Below, piece by piece: positions 14,920 through 21,723 of a stretch of 23,621 nt of DNA. Numbering within the stretch: the stretch's first letter is position 1; each line of letters opens with the position of its first letter. The stretch comes from Nitrospiraceae bacterium (GTDB taxonomy: Bacteria; Nitrospirota; UBA9217), in contig DMKB01000058.1 in NCBI GenBank assembly GCA_003454665.1, forward strand, positions 1 to 23,621, given 5' to 3'. Under the pieces are notes generated by a model that was not told the origin of the DNA, did no database searches, and saw only the letters and a program-made list of their open reading frames with translations. The position numbers and the translations under genes were made by a program.

Positions 14920-15663
14920 CTACATGGTGCGGACCCTTTTTCGGCGCAGCTTTTTCTTCCCGTGGCTGGACGGGTTGTCGGTGATCGTGAGGGAACCGTC
15001 ATTGCCGTGGCCTATGTAGATCGTGTACTGAGGCGTAAACATCCTTCCCTCTCCATTATAGATACGCAGCACCTTCTTGACGTACCGTTGCGTTTCCCGG
15101 TAGGGAGGGACCGTCCCCCATTGTCGGACCGCCGTTTCCCCCGCATTATACGCTGCCAGAGTGAGCCTCAGGTTCCCTTCGTATCGGTCCATCAGGTATC
15201 TCAGATATTTCACGCCGCCATTGATGTTGTCCCGTGGATTGAAGGAATTCTTGACCTTCAGTTCCGCCGCAGTCCGGGGCATGAGCTGCATCAGCCCCAT
15301 GGCGCCTTTTCGCGATAAGGCGTAGGGATTAAAATTCGACTCGACACTGACGATCGCCTGCACGAGCGACGGATCAACGCCGTATTTGCTGCAGGCCGAC
15401 TGAATAAGAGCATCATAGGTGTTCGGTAACTTGCCGGAAGGGGTGAAGGAACGGGCTTGCGTTGCAGGTCCGGAGGTGTTCTTTTTTTTGGGAATCCTGA
15501 GGGGCTCCCGTTTAACGCGTTTGTATTTTTTTCCGCTCGTGACGTTCGTAAAATGCACGACGCCGTTTTTGTCCGTATATTGATAAATATCGGCATTGGC
15601 CGGGAACACCCAGAGGCAGGAGAACATGAACGCTATGAATACTACCGCCGCTTTATACGACAC
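14920..15663 (-). CDS. Exported lytic transglycosylase (SLT domain with N-terminal DUF4124)
   Basis: A 247-residue peptidoglycan-cleaving enzyme. Residues 1-24 form a signal peptide ending PANA. Residues 25-50 (DIYQYTDKNGVVHFTNV) are a DUF4124-type segment. The SLT catalytic domain starts near residue 83. The catalytic Glu is in VSVESNFNP, followed by GAMGLMQLMP, NINGGVKYLRYLMDRY and LAAYNAGE. The C-terminus is basic (GKKKLRRKR). The start is GTG at 15663, with GGGGAGAA about eight bases before it and a near-consensus promoter upstream. It belongs to the MltC/Slt70-like family; likely single-gene transcript. Confidence 0.92.
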   Translation of the reverse strand: MSYKAAVVFIAFMFSCLWVFPANADIYQYTDKNGVVHFTNVTSGKKYKRVKREPLRIPKKKNTSGPATQARSFTPSGKLPNTYDALIQSACSKYGVDPSLVQAIVSVESNFNPYALSRKGAMGLMQLMPRTAAELKVKNSFNPRDNINGGVKYLRYLMDRYEGNLRLTLAAYNAGETAVRQWGTVPPYRETQRYVKKVLRIYNGEGRMFTPQYTIYIGHGNDGSLTITDNPSSHGKKKLRRKRVRTM

Positions 15664-15718
15664 CGGAATTCTCCCCGCAGGTAACTAAAATATGTTGCGG
15701 AAACAAATTTTCACTTAA

Positions 15719-15748
15719 ATTATATCGTATCAGCAGTTGCCCTGTCAA
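15719..15748 (-). promoter_or_regulatory. Near-consensus sigma-70 promoter of the transglycosylase gene
   Basis: On the minus strand, TTGACA (15748-15743) and TATAAT (15724-15719) are both perfect consensus hexamers, separated by 18 bases. The predicted start is near 15712, about 50 bases before the GTG. Confidence 0.75.
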
Positions 15749-15868
15749 CCTAAGAATTACATAAAATTACAGGCACTTCCGCGTATCTTGTCCGCTCAGA
15801 GGAAGAGAAATTTCTGAAACGATGCATGCCTCGTCATTCGAGAGGAGGGATAGGGACAGGAGGCAGAC

Positions 15869-15958
15869 ATGCCTGGGGATTGGTTGATTGGTTTTGTTTT
15901 AGGAGCTTACGCCCAATATGAGGAGAAAGGGGGAAGTGGAGAGAGAAACGGGGAGTAA
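15869..15958 (+). CDS. Possible 29-residue small protein
   Basis: ATG 15869 follows a perfect AGGAGG site (15859-15864 region) by five to six bases. The frame begins MPGDWLIGFVLGAYAQYEEK, a short hydrophobic helix followed by charged residues, and then runs into the purine-rich repeat starting at 15921, which supplies the last nine or so residues. It could be a genuine small membrane-associated protein or the N-terminal stub of a gene cut by the repeat. No promoter was identified. I do not recognise a family. Confidence 0.35.
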   Translation: MPGDWLIGFVLGAYAQYEEKGGSGERNGE

Positions 15959-16039
15959 ATCTCAAAACGTTTTTTAAAGACGCAGCCCAACGTACGAAAT
16001 CTTTTTCTCCCTTTCCCCGTCTTTCTTCACCATTTCTCC
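15921..16039. repeat. Imperfect long inverted repeat (purine-rich arm, pyrimidine-rich arm)
   Basis: The left arm (15921-15955) is made of GGAGAAAGGGGGAAG and GAGAAACGGGGAG units. The right arm (16001-16039) reads CTTTTTCTCCCTTTCCCCGT and CACCATTTCTCC, approximately its complement. The central 45 bases include CGTTTTTTAAAGACG. The arms match only imperfectly. It resembles the other dispersed inverted repeats in this window in having a unit-like, low-complexity composition. The remaining sequence from 16040 to 16148 shows nothing recognisable. Confidence 0.4.
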
Positions 16040-16148
16040 TGACGCACTTCGCATGTGCACCTGCCCCGAAGGGGCCATATCTTCCGCGCTCAGGCGCAGT
16101 CCCGGACGATGCGTAGCGCTTTTAGAATGGCAAAAATGCAGAATGTTC

Positions 16149-16177
16149 TTGACTTTTCAGGGCATGTAGACTATTAT
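16149..16177 (+). promoter_or_regulatory. Promoter of the initiator tRNA gene
   Basis: TTGACT (16149-16154) and TATTAT (16172-16177) are separated by 17 bases. This places the transcript start near 16184, just before the tRNA. Confidence 0.7.
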
Positions 16178-16188
16178 CATTATCTCAT

Positions 16189-16265
<77 letters not shown>

Positions 16266-16274
16266 ATCACAATT

Positions 16275-16303
16275 AAGGCTTGCATAAATGCAAGCCTTTT
16301 TCT
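16275..16303 (+). terminator. Intrinsic terminator after tRNA-fMet
   Basis: AAGGCTTGCA and TGCAAGCCTT form a perfect ten-base stem with loop TAAA, followed by a T-rich tail. It starts ten bases after the tRNA. Confidence 0.88.
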
Positions 16304-16661
16304 ATTCATGATTCTTCTCTCCGAAGAACAGAATCCTCTAACATTGACAACTCCCGCAGCCGAGGTTGAAAGCACCAGCAGGGTCTTGCTGTTCTGATTG
16401 GAACAATCCAAGAAGAAGGAATGTTCCCTTCGGCACACCGCATCAAAACTCCATTCAACATGACGTTGTTTTCCTTAGAAAAATCCATCGTTGATCGTTT
16501 GGTATGGTTATTGCTCAACGTATACGGTGTAGGGCAGGTCATCTGAAAAAGAATATGCTTGCGAGTGTAATGTTATGCGGAAATCTGATCTTTTTTGACA
16601 TATAGCATTAATCGGTCATCGGCTTCGCTCACGGAAACGCATTCTCTGATGCCGGGGTCTC
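16304..16661. other. Gap with a possible gene fragment
   Basis: No complete gene is supported. A + strand frame from ATG 16421 to UGA 16544-16546 gives 41 residues with a protein-like C-terminus (FSLEKSIVDRLVWLLLNVYG). It has no ribosome site, and upstream frames are broken, so it may be the end of a decayed gene. Minus-strand frames here look like shadows. TTGACA occurs at about 16597, but no matching -10 box is spaced correctly for the blaI-type gene. Confidence 0.3.
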
Positions 16662-17051
16662 ATGGAAAGCAAACAGGCACAATTGGGAAATCTGGAGTTG
16701 GCAGTAATGAAAGTGCTTTGGGACTCAAAGGAGGCGCTCGAGGTGAAAGAAGTCGTCGATCGTCTTCGAGAGGACCGAGCATACACGACGGTCATGACCA
16801 CGTTAAGCCGCCTTCATAAGAAGGGCTATCTTCATCAGAAAAAAGAGGGACGGTCGTTTCTCTACAGTCCGCGGATCAGCCGGGATACGGTCCTCAGGAA
16901 GATCATCACCCCGGTGGCGAATTTTCTCTTCAATGGCGACATCCGTCAAATCGTCCCCCATCTTCTCGGAATGGATCGGGAGCTGAGTGAGAGGGAACGG
17001 AGCGAGCTGCGGGAGATATCGGATGACATAAAGGATGAGGTCGATGAGTAA
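16662..17051 (+). CDS. BlaI/MecI/CopY-family repressor
   Basis: A 129-residue winged-helix repressor. LGNLELAVMKVLWDSKEALEVKEVVDRL and AYTTVMTTLSRLHKKGYL (residues 8-57) are the characteristic DNA-binding domain of the family. The C-terminal part is the helical dimerisation region that the partner protease cleaves in the classical systems. Its end overlaps the start of the M56 peptidase gene, the standard repressor-peptidase pair. No beta-lactamase lies adjacent. A metallo-beta-lactamase-fold gene with a Tat signal begins about 120 bp after the peptidase gene. The operator was not identified; a 26-bp palindrome downstream of the pair is one candidate. Confidence 0.85.
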   Translation: MESKQAQLGNLELAVMKVLWDSKEALEVKEVVDRLREDRAYTTVMTTLSRLHKKGYLHQKKEGRSFLYSPRISRDTVLRKIITPVANFLFNGDIRQIVPHLLGMDRELSERERSELREISDDIKDEVDE

Positions 17052-17934
17052 TGTGCTCTTTCATATTGTGGTGGGGGCAATCGTGATGACCGCGCTGTGG
17101 TCAGTCCTCGCGTGGATGTTGGTGACGCTGTTCAGGCTGCATTCCCCGGTGGGAAGATTCATCGTGTTTCTGGTTCCTCTCGTCGCGGCGTTCGTCGCCC
17201 GGGTGCGGCTTTCTCCCGGCCTTACGACCGAGATAGCCATCGTCTGTGTTTCCGTGGCCCTCGTCTTCCTGGGGAGAGATGTTCTGCAGTACCTTTTTCT
17301 CAAGAAACACCTCGAGACTGAGGCTGAATCGTCAGAGTATCTGCAGGCGATTGTCAATGAACTTGCACAGCCGCTCCGGATCCCGTCGCCGCGGGCGCTG
17401 GTATCGAATAGTTCCCGCGTGAGCCCCTTCACGGCGGGCGTCGGCAAACCGTTCATTATCATGCCGTACTCTCTGCTCACTACTTTAACGGAGAGTGAAC
17501 TCAGGGTCCTGCTGACCCATGAGATGGCGCATATCCGGCGGAAAGACATCCTCTGGAAATGGATTCTTCGATTTCTCAGGCATCTCTCCTTTTTGAATCC
17601 CGTTGCTTCATGGTCCTACGGGCAGCTGAACCTGTCCCTGGAGCAAGGGTCTGACCGCCTTACCATTGCGGTGACAAAGAAGCCGGGAACACTCGCGCGG
17701 ACATTGATGAAGGTGGAAAAATACGTATCACTCGTCTCCAAACAGGGCGCAACACCAATCCCGGCGGTAATTTCCCGGGCTGACTCCTATCTTCCGACAC
17801 GGATCCGCGCTCTCGGTACGGCGAAGGTGAAACAGCATGCGCTGGTTATAATCATGAAGGTGGTGTTCATTTTTGCCATATTCCGTTTTATCTGTTTCCG
17901 GCCGGTAAAGATATGGTTGGCACTGTTTTCCTGA
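17044..17934 (+). CDS. M56-family membrane metallopeptidase, short BlaR1/MecR1-like
   Basis: A 296-residue integral membrane peptidase. Hydrophobic segments near residues 5-30, 35-50, 58-80 and 268-285 flank a zinc-peptidase domain with HEMAH (HExxH) and a following EQGSD segment that can supply the third ligand. It lacks the large extracellular penicillin-sensor domain of BlaR1/MecR1, so the signal it detects is unknown. The family role is to cleave the partner repressor encoded just upstream and induce its targets. The starts at 17035 and 17044 are both possible; 17044 has AAGGATGAGG at a better distance. Either way it overlaps the repressor gene. Confidence 0.82.
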   Translation: MSNVLFHIVVGAIVMTALWSVLAWMLVTLFRLHSPVGRFIVFLVPLVAAFVARVRLSPGLTTEIAIVCVSVALVFLGRDVLQYLFLKKHLETEAESSEYLQAIVNELAQPLRIPSPRALVSNSSRVSPFTAGVGKPFIIMPYSLLTTLTESELRVLLTHEMAHIRRKDILWKWILRFLRHLSFLNPVASWSYGQLNLSLEQGSDRLTIAVTKKPGTLARTLMKVEKYVSLVSKQGATPIPAVISRADSYLPTRIRALGTAKVKQHALVIIMKVVFIFAIFRFICFRPVKIWLALFS

Positions 17935-17958
17935 GGAGTGGAGGGTATTTTTTTAGCC

Positions 17959-17984
17959 TGAAATACTATCGCGATAGTATTTCA
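17959..17984. promoter_or_regulatory. 26-bp perfect palindrome, candidate operator
   Basis: TGAAATACTATCG (17959-17971) is followed immediately by its exact reverse complement. A perfect palindrome of this length with no loop suits a dimeric DNA-binding protein better than an RNA hairpin. It lies 71 bp before the Tat-exported hydrolase gene and 25 bp after the peptidase gene. It could be bound by the BlaI-type repressor, but the half-site does not resemble the known TACA..TGTA boxes. Confidence 0.5.
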
Positions 17985-18054
17985 AAGGGCAGATAAAACC
18001 CTATAAAAAAGAGAGCAATGCTGTTGACACAACCGTTCAAAAGGAGGAAAGGGA

Positions 18055-19131
18055 ATGAACAAAGATCGTATTCAGAGGGAAAAGGGCAATGAAGACGAAT
18101 GCCGAGGAACAGTTGAAGAAACGGAAAAGGAGTGCAGTACCTTCTCACGGAGAGGTTTTTTACATGCTGCAGGCGCCATTGGCGCGGCCGCGGCCTTTGG
18201 AGGAATAAGCACGAAACTCTTCGCCCAGGAAGCCGGGTCTGCGAGCGATTCAATGCTTGCCGTCACCGTACTCGGGAGCGGCGGTCCCATGGTCACCGTT
18301 GATCGGGCTTCGCCCGGCTATCTGGTGTATGTCGACGGAGTGCCACGCATCATGATGGATGGCGGTGGGGGAACGTGCCTGAGCCTAGGGCAAGGCAGGA
18401 TCGTAAACCTCGAACGTCTCGATATGTGGCTGTTTTCCCACCTTCATATCGATCACTGCGCCGAGTTCCCGGCCATCATGAAGTCCATGTACTATCTGCG
18501 CAGAAGTTACAACACCAATAATCCGTTGACGATCATCGGCCCCGAGGGGGGAGGAAAGTTTCCGAGCACAACAGCGTTCGTGGATAGGATGTTCAACCCC
18601 GAAAGCGGGATCTTCGCGTACCTCCACGACTTCCTGCAGGCCGTGTACGCGCCGCCGATGAAGCTGGAGACCCGGGATGTTCCCTACGACTACACTGTGG
18701 TCACCGACCCCCAGGTGGTTTTTGAAAAGGACGGGATCCAGATATCCTCCATTCCGGTCATGCACGGGCCGGACCTTACCACGCCTTCCGTGGCGTTTCG
18801 TGTCGATTATGGAGGAAAATCGATCACGTACTCAGGGGACCTGAATTCCGACACGGGTAACCTTCTCACGCTGGCGATGGGAAGCGATGTGCTGATCTAC
18901 GATGCGTCACTGAGCCCGGCGCAGCGGATAGAGCCGCCTGACCTGTACCATTCTCTCCCGGGAGAGATCGGGAAGACAGCCCAGGAAGCAGGTGTTCGCA
19001 AGCTGGTTCTCTCCCACTTCATGCCGCCTTACACGGACAGAAAGACTCAGGAGATTGTCGATGGTGTAAAGCGCTTCTATACGGGAGAGGTGGTTCTCGC
19101 GAAGGATCTGCTCACCGTCACTGCTGGCTAG
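18055..19131 (+). CDS. Tat-exported metallo-beta-lactamase-fold hydrolase
   Basis: A 358-residue protein with an unusually long charged N-region followed by a twin-arginine signal (SRRGFLHAAGAIGAAAAFGG, residues 31-50), so it folds and may load metals before export. The metal site motif is SHLHIDH (HxHxDH). Later likely ligands are in VMHGPDL, YSGDLNSD and SHFMPPY. The overall order resembles ribonuclease Z/arylsulfatase-type members of the fold rather than classical beta-lactamases. An AAAGGAGG site sits well before ATG 18055. The substrate is unknown. It is followed by a good terminator, so it ends a transcription unit. Confidence 0.85.
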   Translation: MNKDRIQREKGNEDECRGTVEETEKECSTFSRRGFLHAAGAIGAAAAFGGISTKLFAQEAGSASDSMLAVTVLGSGGPMVTVDRASPGYLVYVDGVPRIMMDGGGGTCLSLGQGRIVNLERLDMWLFSHLHIDHCAEFPAIMKSMYYLRRSYNTNNPLTIIGPEGGGKFPSTTAFVDRMFNPESGIFAYLHDFLQAVYAPPMKLETRDVPYDYTVVTDPQVVFEKDGIQISSIPVMHGPDLTTPSVAFRVDYGGKSITYSGDLNSDTGNLLTLAMGSDVLIYDASLSPAQRIEPPDLYHSLPGEIGKTAQEAGVRKLVLSHFMPPYTDRKTQEIVDGVKRFYTGEVVLAKDLLTVTAG

Positions 19132-19145
19132 CTTCGCTCATTTTC

Positions 19146-19173
19146 GGAAGGGCGCGGAAGCGCCCTTCCTTTC
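19146..19173 (+). terminator. Intrinsic terminator after the Tat-exported hydrolase
   Basis: GGAAGGGCGC and GCGCCCTTCC form a perfect ten-base stem closed by a GGAA tetraloop, followed by TTTC. It lies 14 bases after the stop codon. Confidence 0.85.
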
Positions 19174-19190
19174 ATAAAGTTGCACAGTGG

Positions 19191-19236
19191 CCTGTTCCGG
19201 ACACCCCCTGTTCCAATATGATCCCTAGGGAACAGG
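19191..19236. promoter_or_regulatory. Three CCTGTTCC/GGAACAGG boxes, candidate activator sites
   Basis: CCTGTTCC occurs at 19191-19198 and 19207-19214, and its complement GGAACAGG at 19229-19236. Three 8-base matches in 46 bp are far above chance. They lie about 50-95 bases upstream of a sigma-54-type promoter, where enhancer-binding proteins normally bind. Confidence 0.55.
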
Positions 19237-19286
19237 ATAGTGTCGTTTTTATCAAGAATTATCAGCAGGATAAGGGGTGTGCATTT

Positions 19287-19302
19287 TGGTATCGCTCTTG
19301 CT
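19287..19302 (+). promoter_or_regulatory. Sigma-54 (-24/-12) promoter upstream of the activator gene
   Basis: TTGGTATCGCTCTTGCT has GG (19288-19289) and GC (19300-19301) separated by exactly ten bases, the invariant sigma-54 spacing. The predicted start is near 19313. An inverted repeat TTGACTATC / GATAGTCAA (19314-19322 and 19337-19345) would form a hairpin at the 5' end of the RNA. The next likely gene starts at 19824, giving a leader of about 500 nt. Confidence 0.55.
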
Positions 19303-19626
19303 TTGTGTACTATTTGACTATCCCGGAAACAGAAACGATAGTCAATGAACGGAGCGCAGGGTCTGAGGGAACAGAGGGTTATGATATACTATAAATTATA
19401 ATTTGATACCCAGAGTTGTTCAACGTGCAATTCCCTGCAACGTGTTGCCTTACTGTTCATGATCCAATAATGGTCAACTCTTGTGTCCGTTCACTATGCC
19501 TCCTCCAGGGGAGGGAACGAGAAGGGAGGCCTTGCGGGTAACGGTGAGAGGCTTCTTATCCCGAAGAGGTACGAACAATCGCTTTCAGAATCTTAACCCG
19601 GACAAATCGGGATCAAATTCATTTTC

Positions 19627-19743
19627 ACCACGAAGAACAGGTCATTCACGAAGACGAATGAGAAACCAGAGATTTTTTATTTTTAGTGCCTTGAATTTTT
19701 TCGTGCTCTCAGTGTGGCCTGTGGCCATCGTGACCTTCGTGGT
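19627..19743. repeat. Degenerate inverted-repeat element in the activator leader
   Basis: ACCACGAAG (19627-19635) is exactly complementary to CTTCGTGGT (19735-19743), and weaker complementarity continues inward (TTCACGAAG against CATCGTGACC). The interior carries no supported gene; a 134-codon frame across it (19481-19885) has no ribosome site and overlaps the activator gene. It resembles the other dispersed non-coding inverted repeats in this window. Confidence 0.45.
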
Positions 19744-19823
19744 AAATGTTCCTGTCATTTTGTGCAGAGCTTTATTTGTCAGCAACTCAGTTGTAGTTGG
19801 AATCCATCGAGGGGGGTACGCTT

Positions 19824-21299
19824 GTGCCGAGACTGCACGCCAGGATAGAGACACGATTGTCGGCACGATGTTTTTACAACAATAACGGAAACACGCACGA
19901 GGAAAACGTGATCCTTTCACGCGTGAGCCTGGGTGGGGCCCTGATCGAGGGGCTCCGGCACTATACCAGCGATACAATGGTCGTCATCAAGCCGGAACGT
20001 TCCGGGCTCACTGACGTTGAATTGATCGGCGAGATAATCGGCAGGCAGCATGGGGGTGTCGCCGTCCAGTTTTATTACTATGACATTCACGGGAGAAGAA
20101 AGCTCTGGGATTACATAAAGAGGCACGTCGTACCGTCGAACGTCTGCCCCTACTGTGGAAAGAAGATTCATGCTCCCTCACCACAATACTGTCCCAATTG
20201 CCGCTGGCTGCTGGATTTGTCCGACGACGAGTATCTGTTGAAGCATGATCGGGAAACGTTCGCCGCACGCCTCCAGAACCGCACTGAAGCGCTGACGAAT
20301 GAGCAGCTCGGAAGAATTGTAAACTGTATCGATTCGGAACTGCTGAAGGACAAGAGCGGTTTATGCAAGGATAAATTTGTCGGCACGTCGGACTGTATGC
20401 AGAAGGTGTTCTCGCTGAGCGAGAAAGTGGCTGCCACGGATATGAATGTGCTGATCCTCGGTGAGAGCGGTACGGGCAAGGAGCTTACGGCACGGGCTAT
20501 CCATACTATGAGCCAACGGAGGCAGAAACCCTTTGTTGCCGTGAATTGCGCGGCCATACCCGAAGGGCTCCTGGAGGCCGAGCTCTTCGGCTACGAGAGA
20601 GGATCGTTCACCGGCGCCTATAACAGCAGAAAAGGCAAGTTTGAGCTTGCCGACGGCGGTACGGTGTTTCTCGATGAAATCGGCGATATGCCCCTCAACC
20701 TCCAGTCAAAAATCCTTCGGTTCCTTCAGGAGCGGGTTGTCGAACGCATCGGTTCGCTCGGGGGGAAGAAAATCGATGTACGGCTCATAGCGGCAACGAA
20801 CCTCGACATTGTCGATGCCGTCAAGGAAGAAAAATTCCGCCATGACCTGTATTACCGGCTGGACGAATTTTCCATCGGTATTCCTCCGGTGCGGGCGCGG
20901 GGTGATGATTCCGTCACGCTGGCACGACATTTTTTGCTCAAATTCTGCAGTGAAATGGGCGTAACCAGGAGGTTCACCAACGAAGCGATAACGGCCATTC
21001 GGCAATATCACTGGCCGGGGAATGTGCGAGAGATCATCAACAAGGTGAAACGCGCAATAGTGGTCTCTGAAGATATGCAGATAACACCTGAGACCCTGGG
21101 TGTCTCGGGGTATTCCCTGGCGTTCCCCTGTGATCAAAAGCTCCATATTGAATCGTTGAAAAAGATAAAGAATGATGTTGAACGGCAGATGCTGAGAGAG
21201 GCCCTCAGCAGCAGTGGAAATAATTATTCGCAGGCGGCGAAGCTTCTCGGTGTCAGCCGGACATCGATCTACAATTTGAAAAAGAAATATGCCCTCTAA
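19824..21299 (+). CDS. Sigma-54-dependent activator with PilZ-like domain and zinc ribbon
   Basis: A 491-residue enhancer-binding protein. Residues 1-95 look like a PilZ domain (RIETR as the RxxxR motif; RVSLGGA where DxSxxGA is usual, so the Asp of the cyclic-di-GMP site is missing). A zinc ribbon follows (CPYC..CPNC, about residues 107-124). The AAA+ domain has Walker A GESGTGKE, the sigma-54 loop GSFTGA (a variant of GAFTGA), Walker B TVFLDEIGD and the arginine-finger region FRHDLYYRL. The Fis-type DNA-binding helix is NNYSQAAKLLGVSRTSIYNL at the C-terminus. GTG 19824 with GAGGGGGG seven bases before it is preferred over TTG 19797. It probably activates the sigma-54 promoters at 19287 and 21590, and so the multiheme cytochrome downstream. 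Confidence 0.88.
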   Translation: MPRLHARIETRLSARCFYNNNGNTHEENVILSRVSLGGALIEGLRHYTSDTMVVIKPERSGLTDVELIGEIIGRQHGGVAVQFYYYDIHGRRKLWDYIKRHVVPSNVCPYCGKKIHAPSPQYCPNCRWLLDLSDDEYLLKHDRETFAARLQNRTEALTNEQLGRIVNCIDSELLKDKSGLCKDKFVGTSDCMQKVFSLSEKVAATDMNVLILGESGTGKELTARAIHTMSQRRQKPFVAVNCAAIPEGLLEAELFGYERGSFTGAYNSRKGKFELADGGTVFLDEIGDMPLNLQSKILRFLQERVVERIGSLGGKKIDVRLIAATNLDIVDAVKEEKFRHDLYYRLDEFSIGIPPVRARGDDSVTLARHFLLKFCSEMGVTRRFTNEAITAIRQYHWPGNVREIINKVKRAIVVSEDMQITPETLGVSGYSLAFPCDQKLHIESLKKIKNDVERQMLREALSSSGNNYSQAAKLLGVSRTSIYNLKKKYAL

Positions 21300-21589
21300 T
21301 CTCCCGATCCCCTGCTCTGATTGGAGCACCGGAAAAGGAGCATATCCTTGCATAATTGTTGAACAGGGGCATCCCGTCAATCCACACTGTTCACCATTCA
21401 GGTACCATTGTAAATAAACCGGGACAGCCAACTCTTCTTATATCCCCTTCTTTGTTCTTCAGCGTTCACCTCTAGTTACGCTATCCTTTTTACCCCGAGA
21501 CAGCTGTCTTCCCGTTATCCACTGTCAAAAATGTTTACGCAGGGCGCTGCTCCTTTGCGGTAAGCAGCGGAATATCAATGCGTTGAAAA
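21300..21589. other. Intergenic region carrying candidate activator boxes
   Basis: No gene is supported. GAACAG (21361-21366) and CTGTTC (21387-21392) repeat the core of the boxes at 19191-19236, but in the opposite relative orientation. A 12-base palindrome AGACAGCTGTCT lies near 21498-21509. A weak hairpin TGCTC/GAGCA follows the activator stop, without a T run. Confidence 0.4.
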
Positions 21590-21606
21590 TTGGCAAGGCT
21601 TTTGCT
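21590..21606 (+). promoter_or_regulatory. Sigma-54 (-24/-12) promoter of the large multiheme cytochrome
   Basis: TTGGCAAGGCTTTTGCT matches the sigma-54 consensus closely, with GG (21592-21593) and GC (21604-21605) exactly ten bases apart. The predicted start is near 21617, about 107 bases before the cytochrome ATG. Confidence 0.75.
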
Positions 21607-21723
21607 AACCAAATAGGAGTACGCAGGAAGGTTTACCCTGATCGCGCATTTTTTTGTCCATTAACAATCTCACCGTCACAACAGAACTCTCTGCATTTTT
21701 TACCATCTAAAGGAGGGTAGGCA

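Noticed and set aside
19481..19885. A 134-codon + strand frame
   Set aside because: It crosses the degenerate inverted repeat, overlaps the activator start and has no ribosome site or domain.
21521..21530. ACTGTCAAAA, identical to ten bases of the MITE-like element end
   Set aside because: There is no partner end or inner repeat nearby, so a second copy of the element is not supported.
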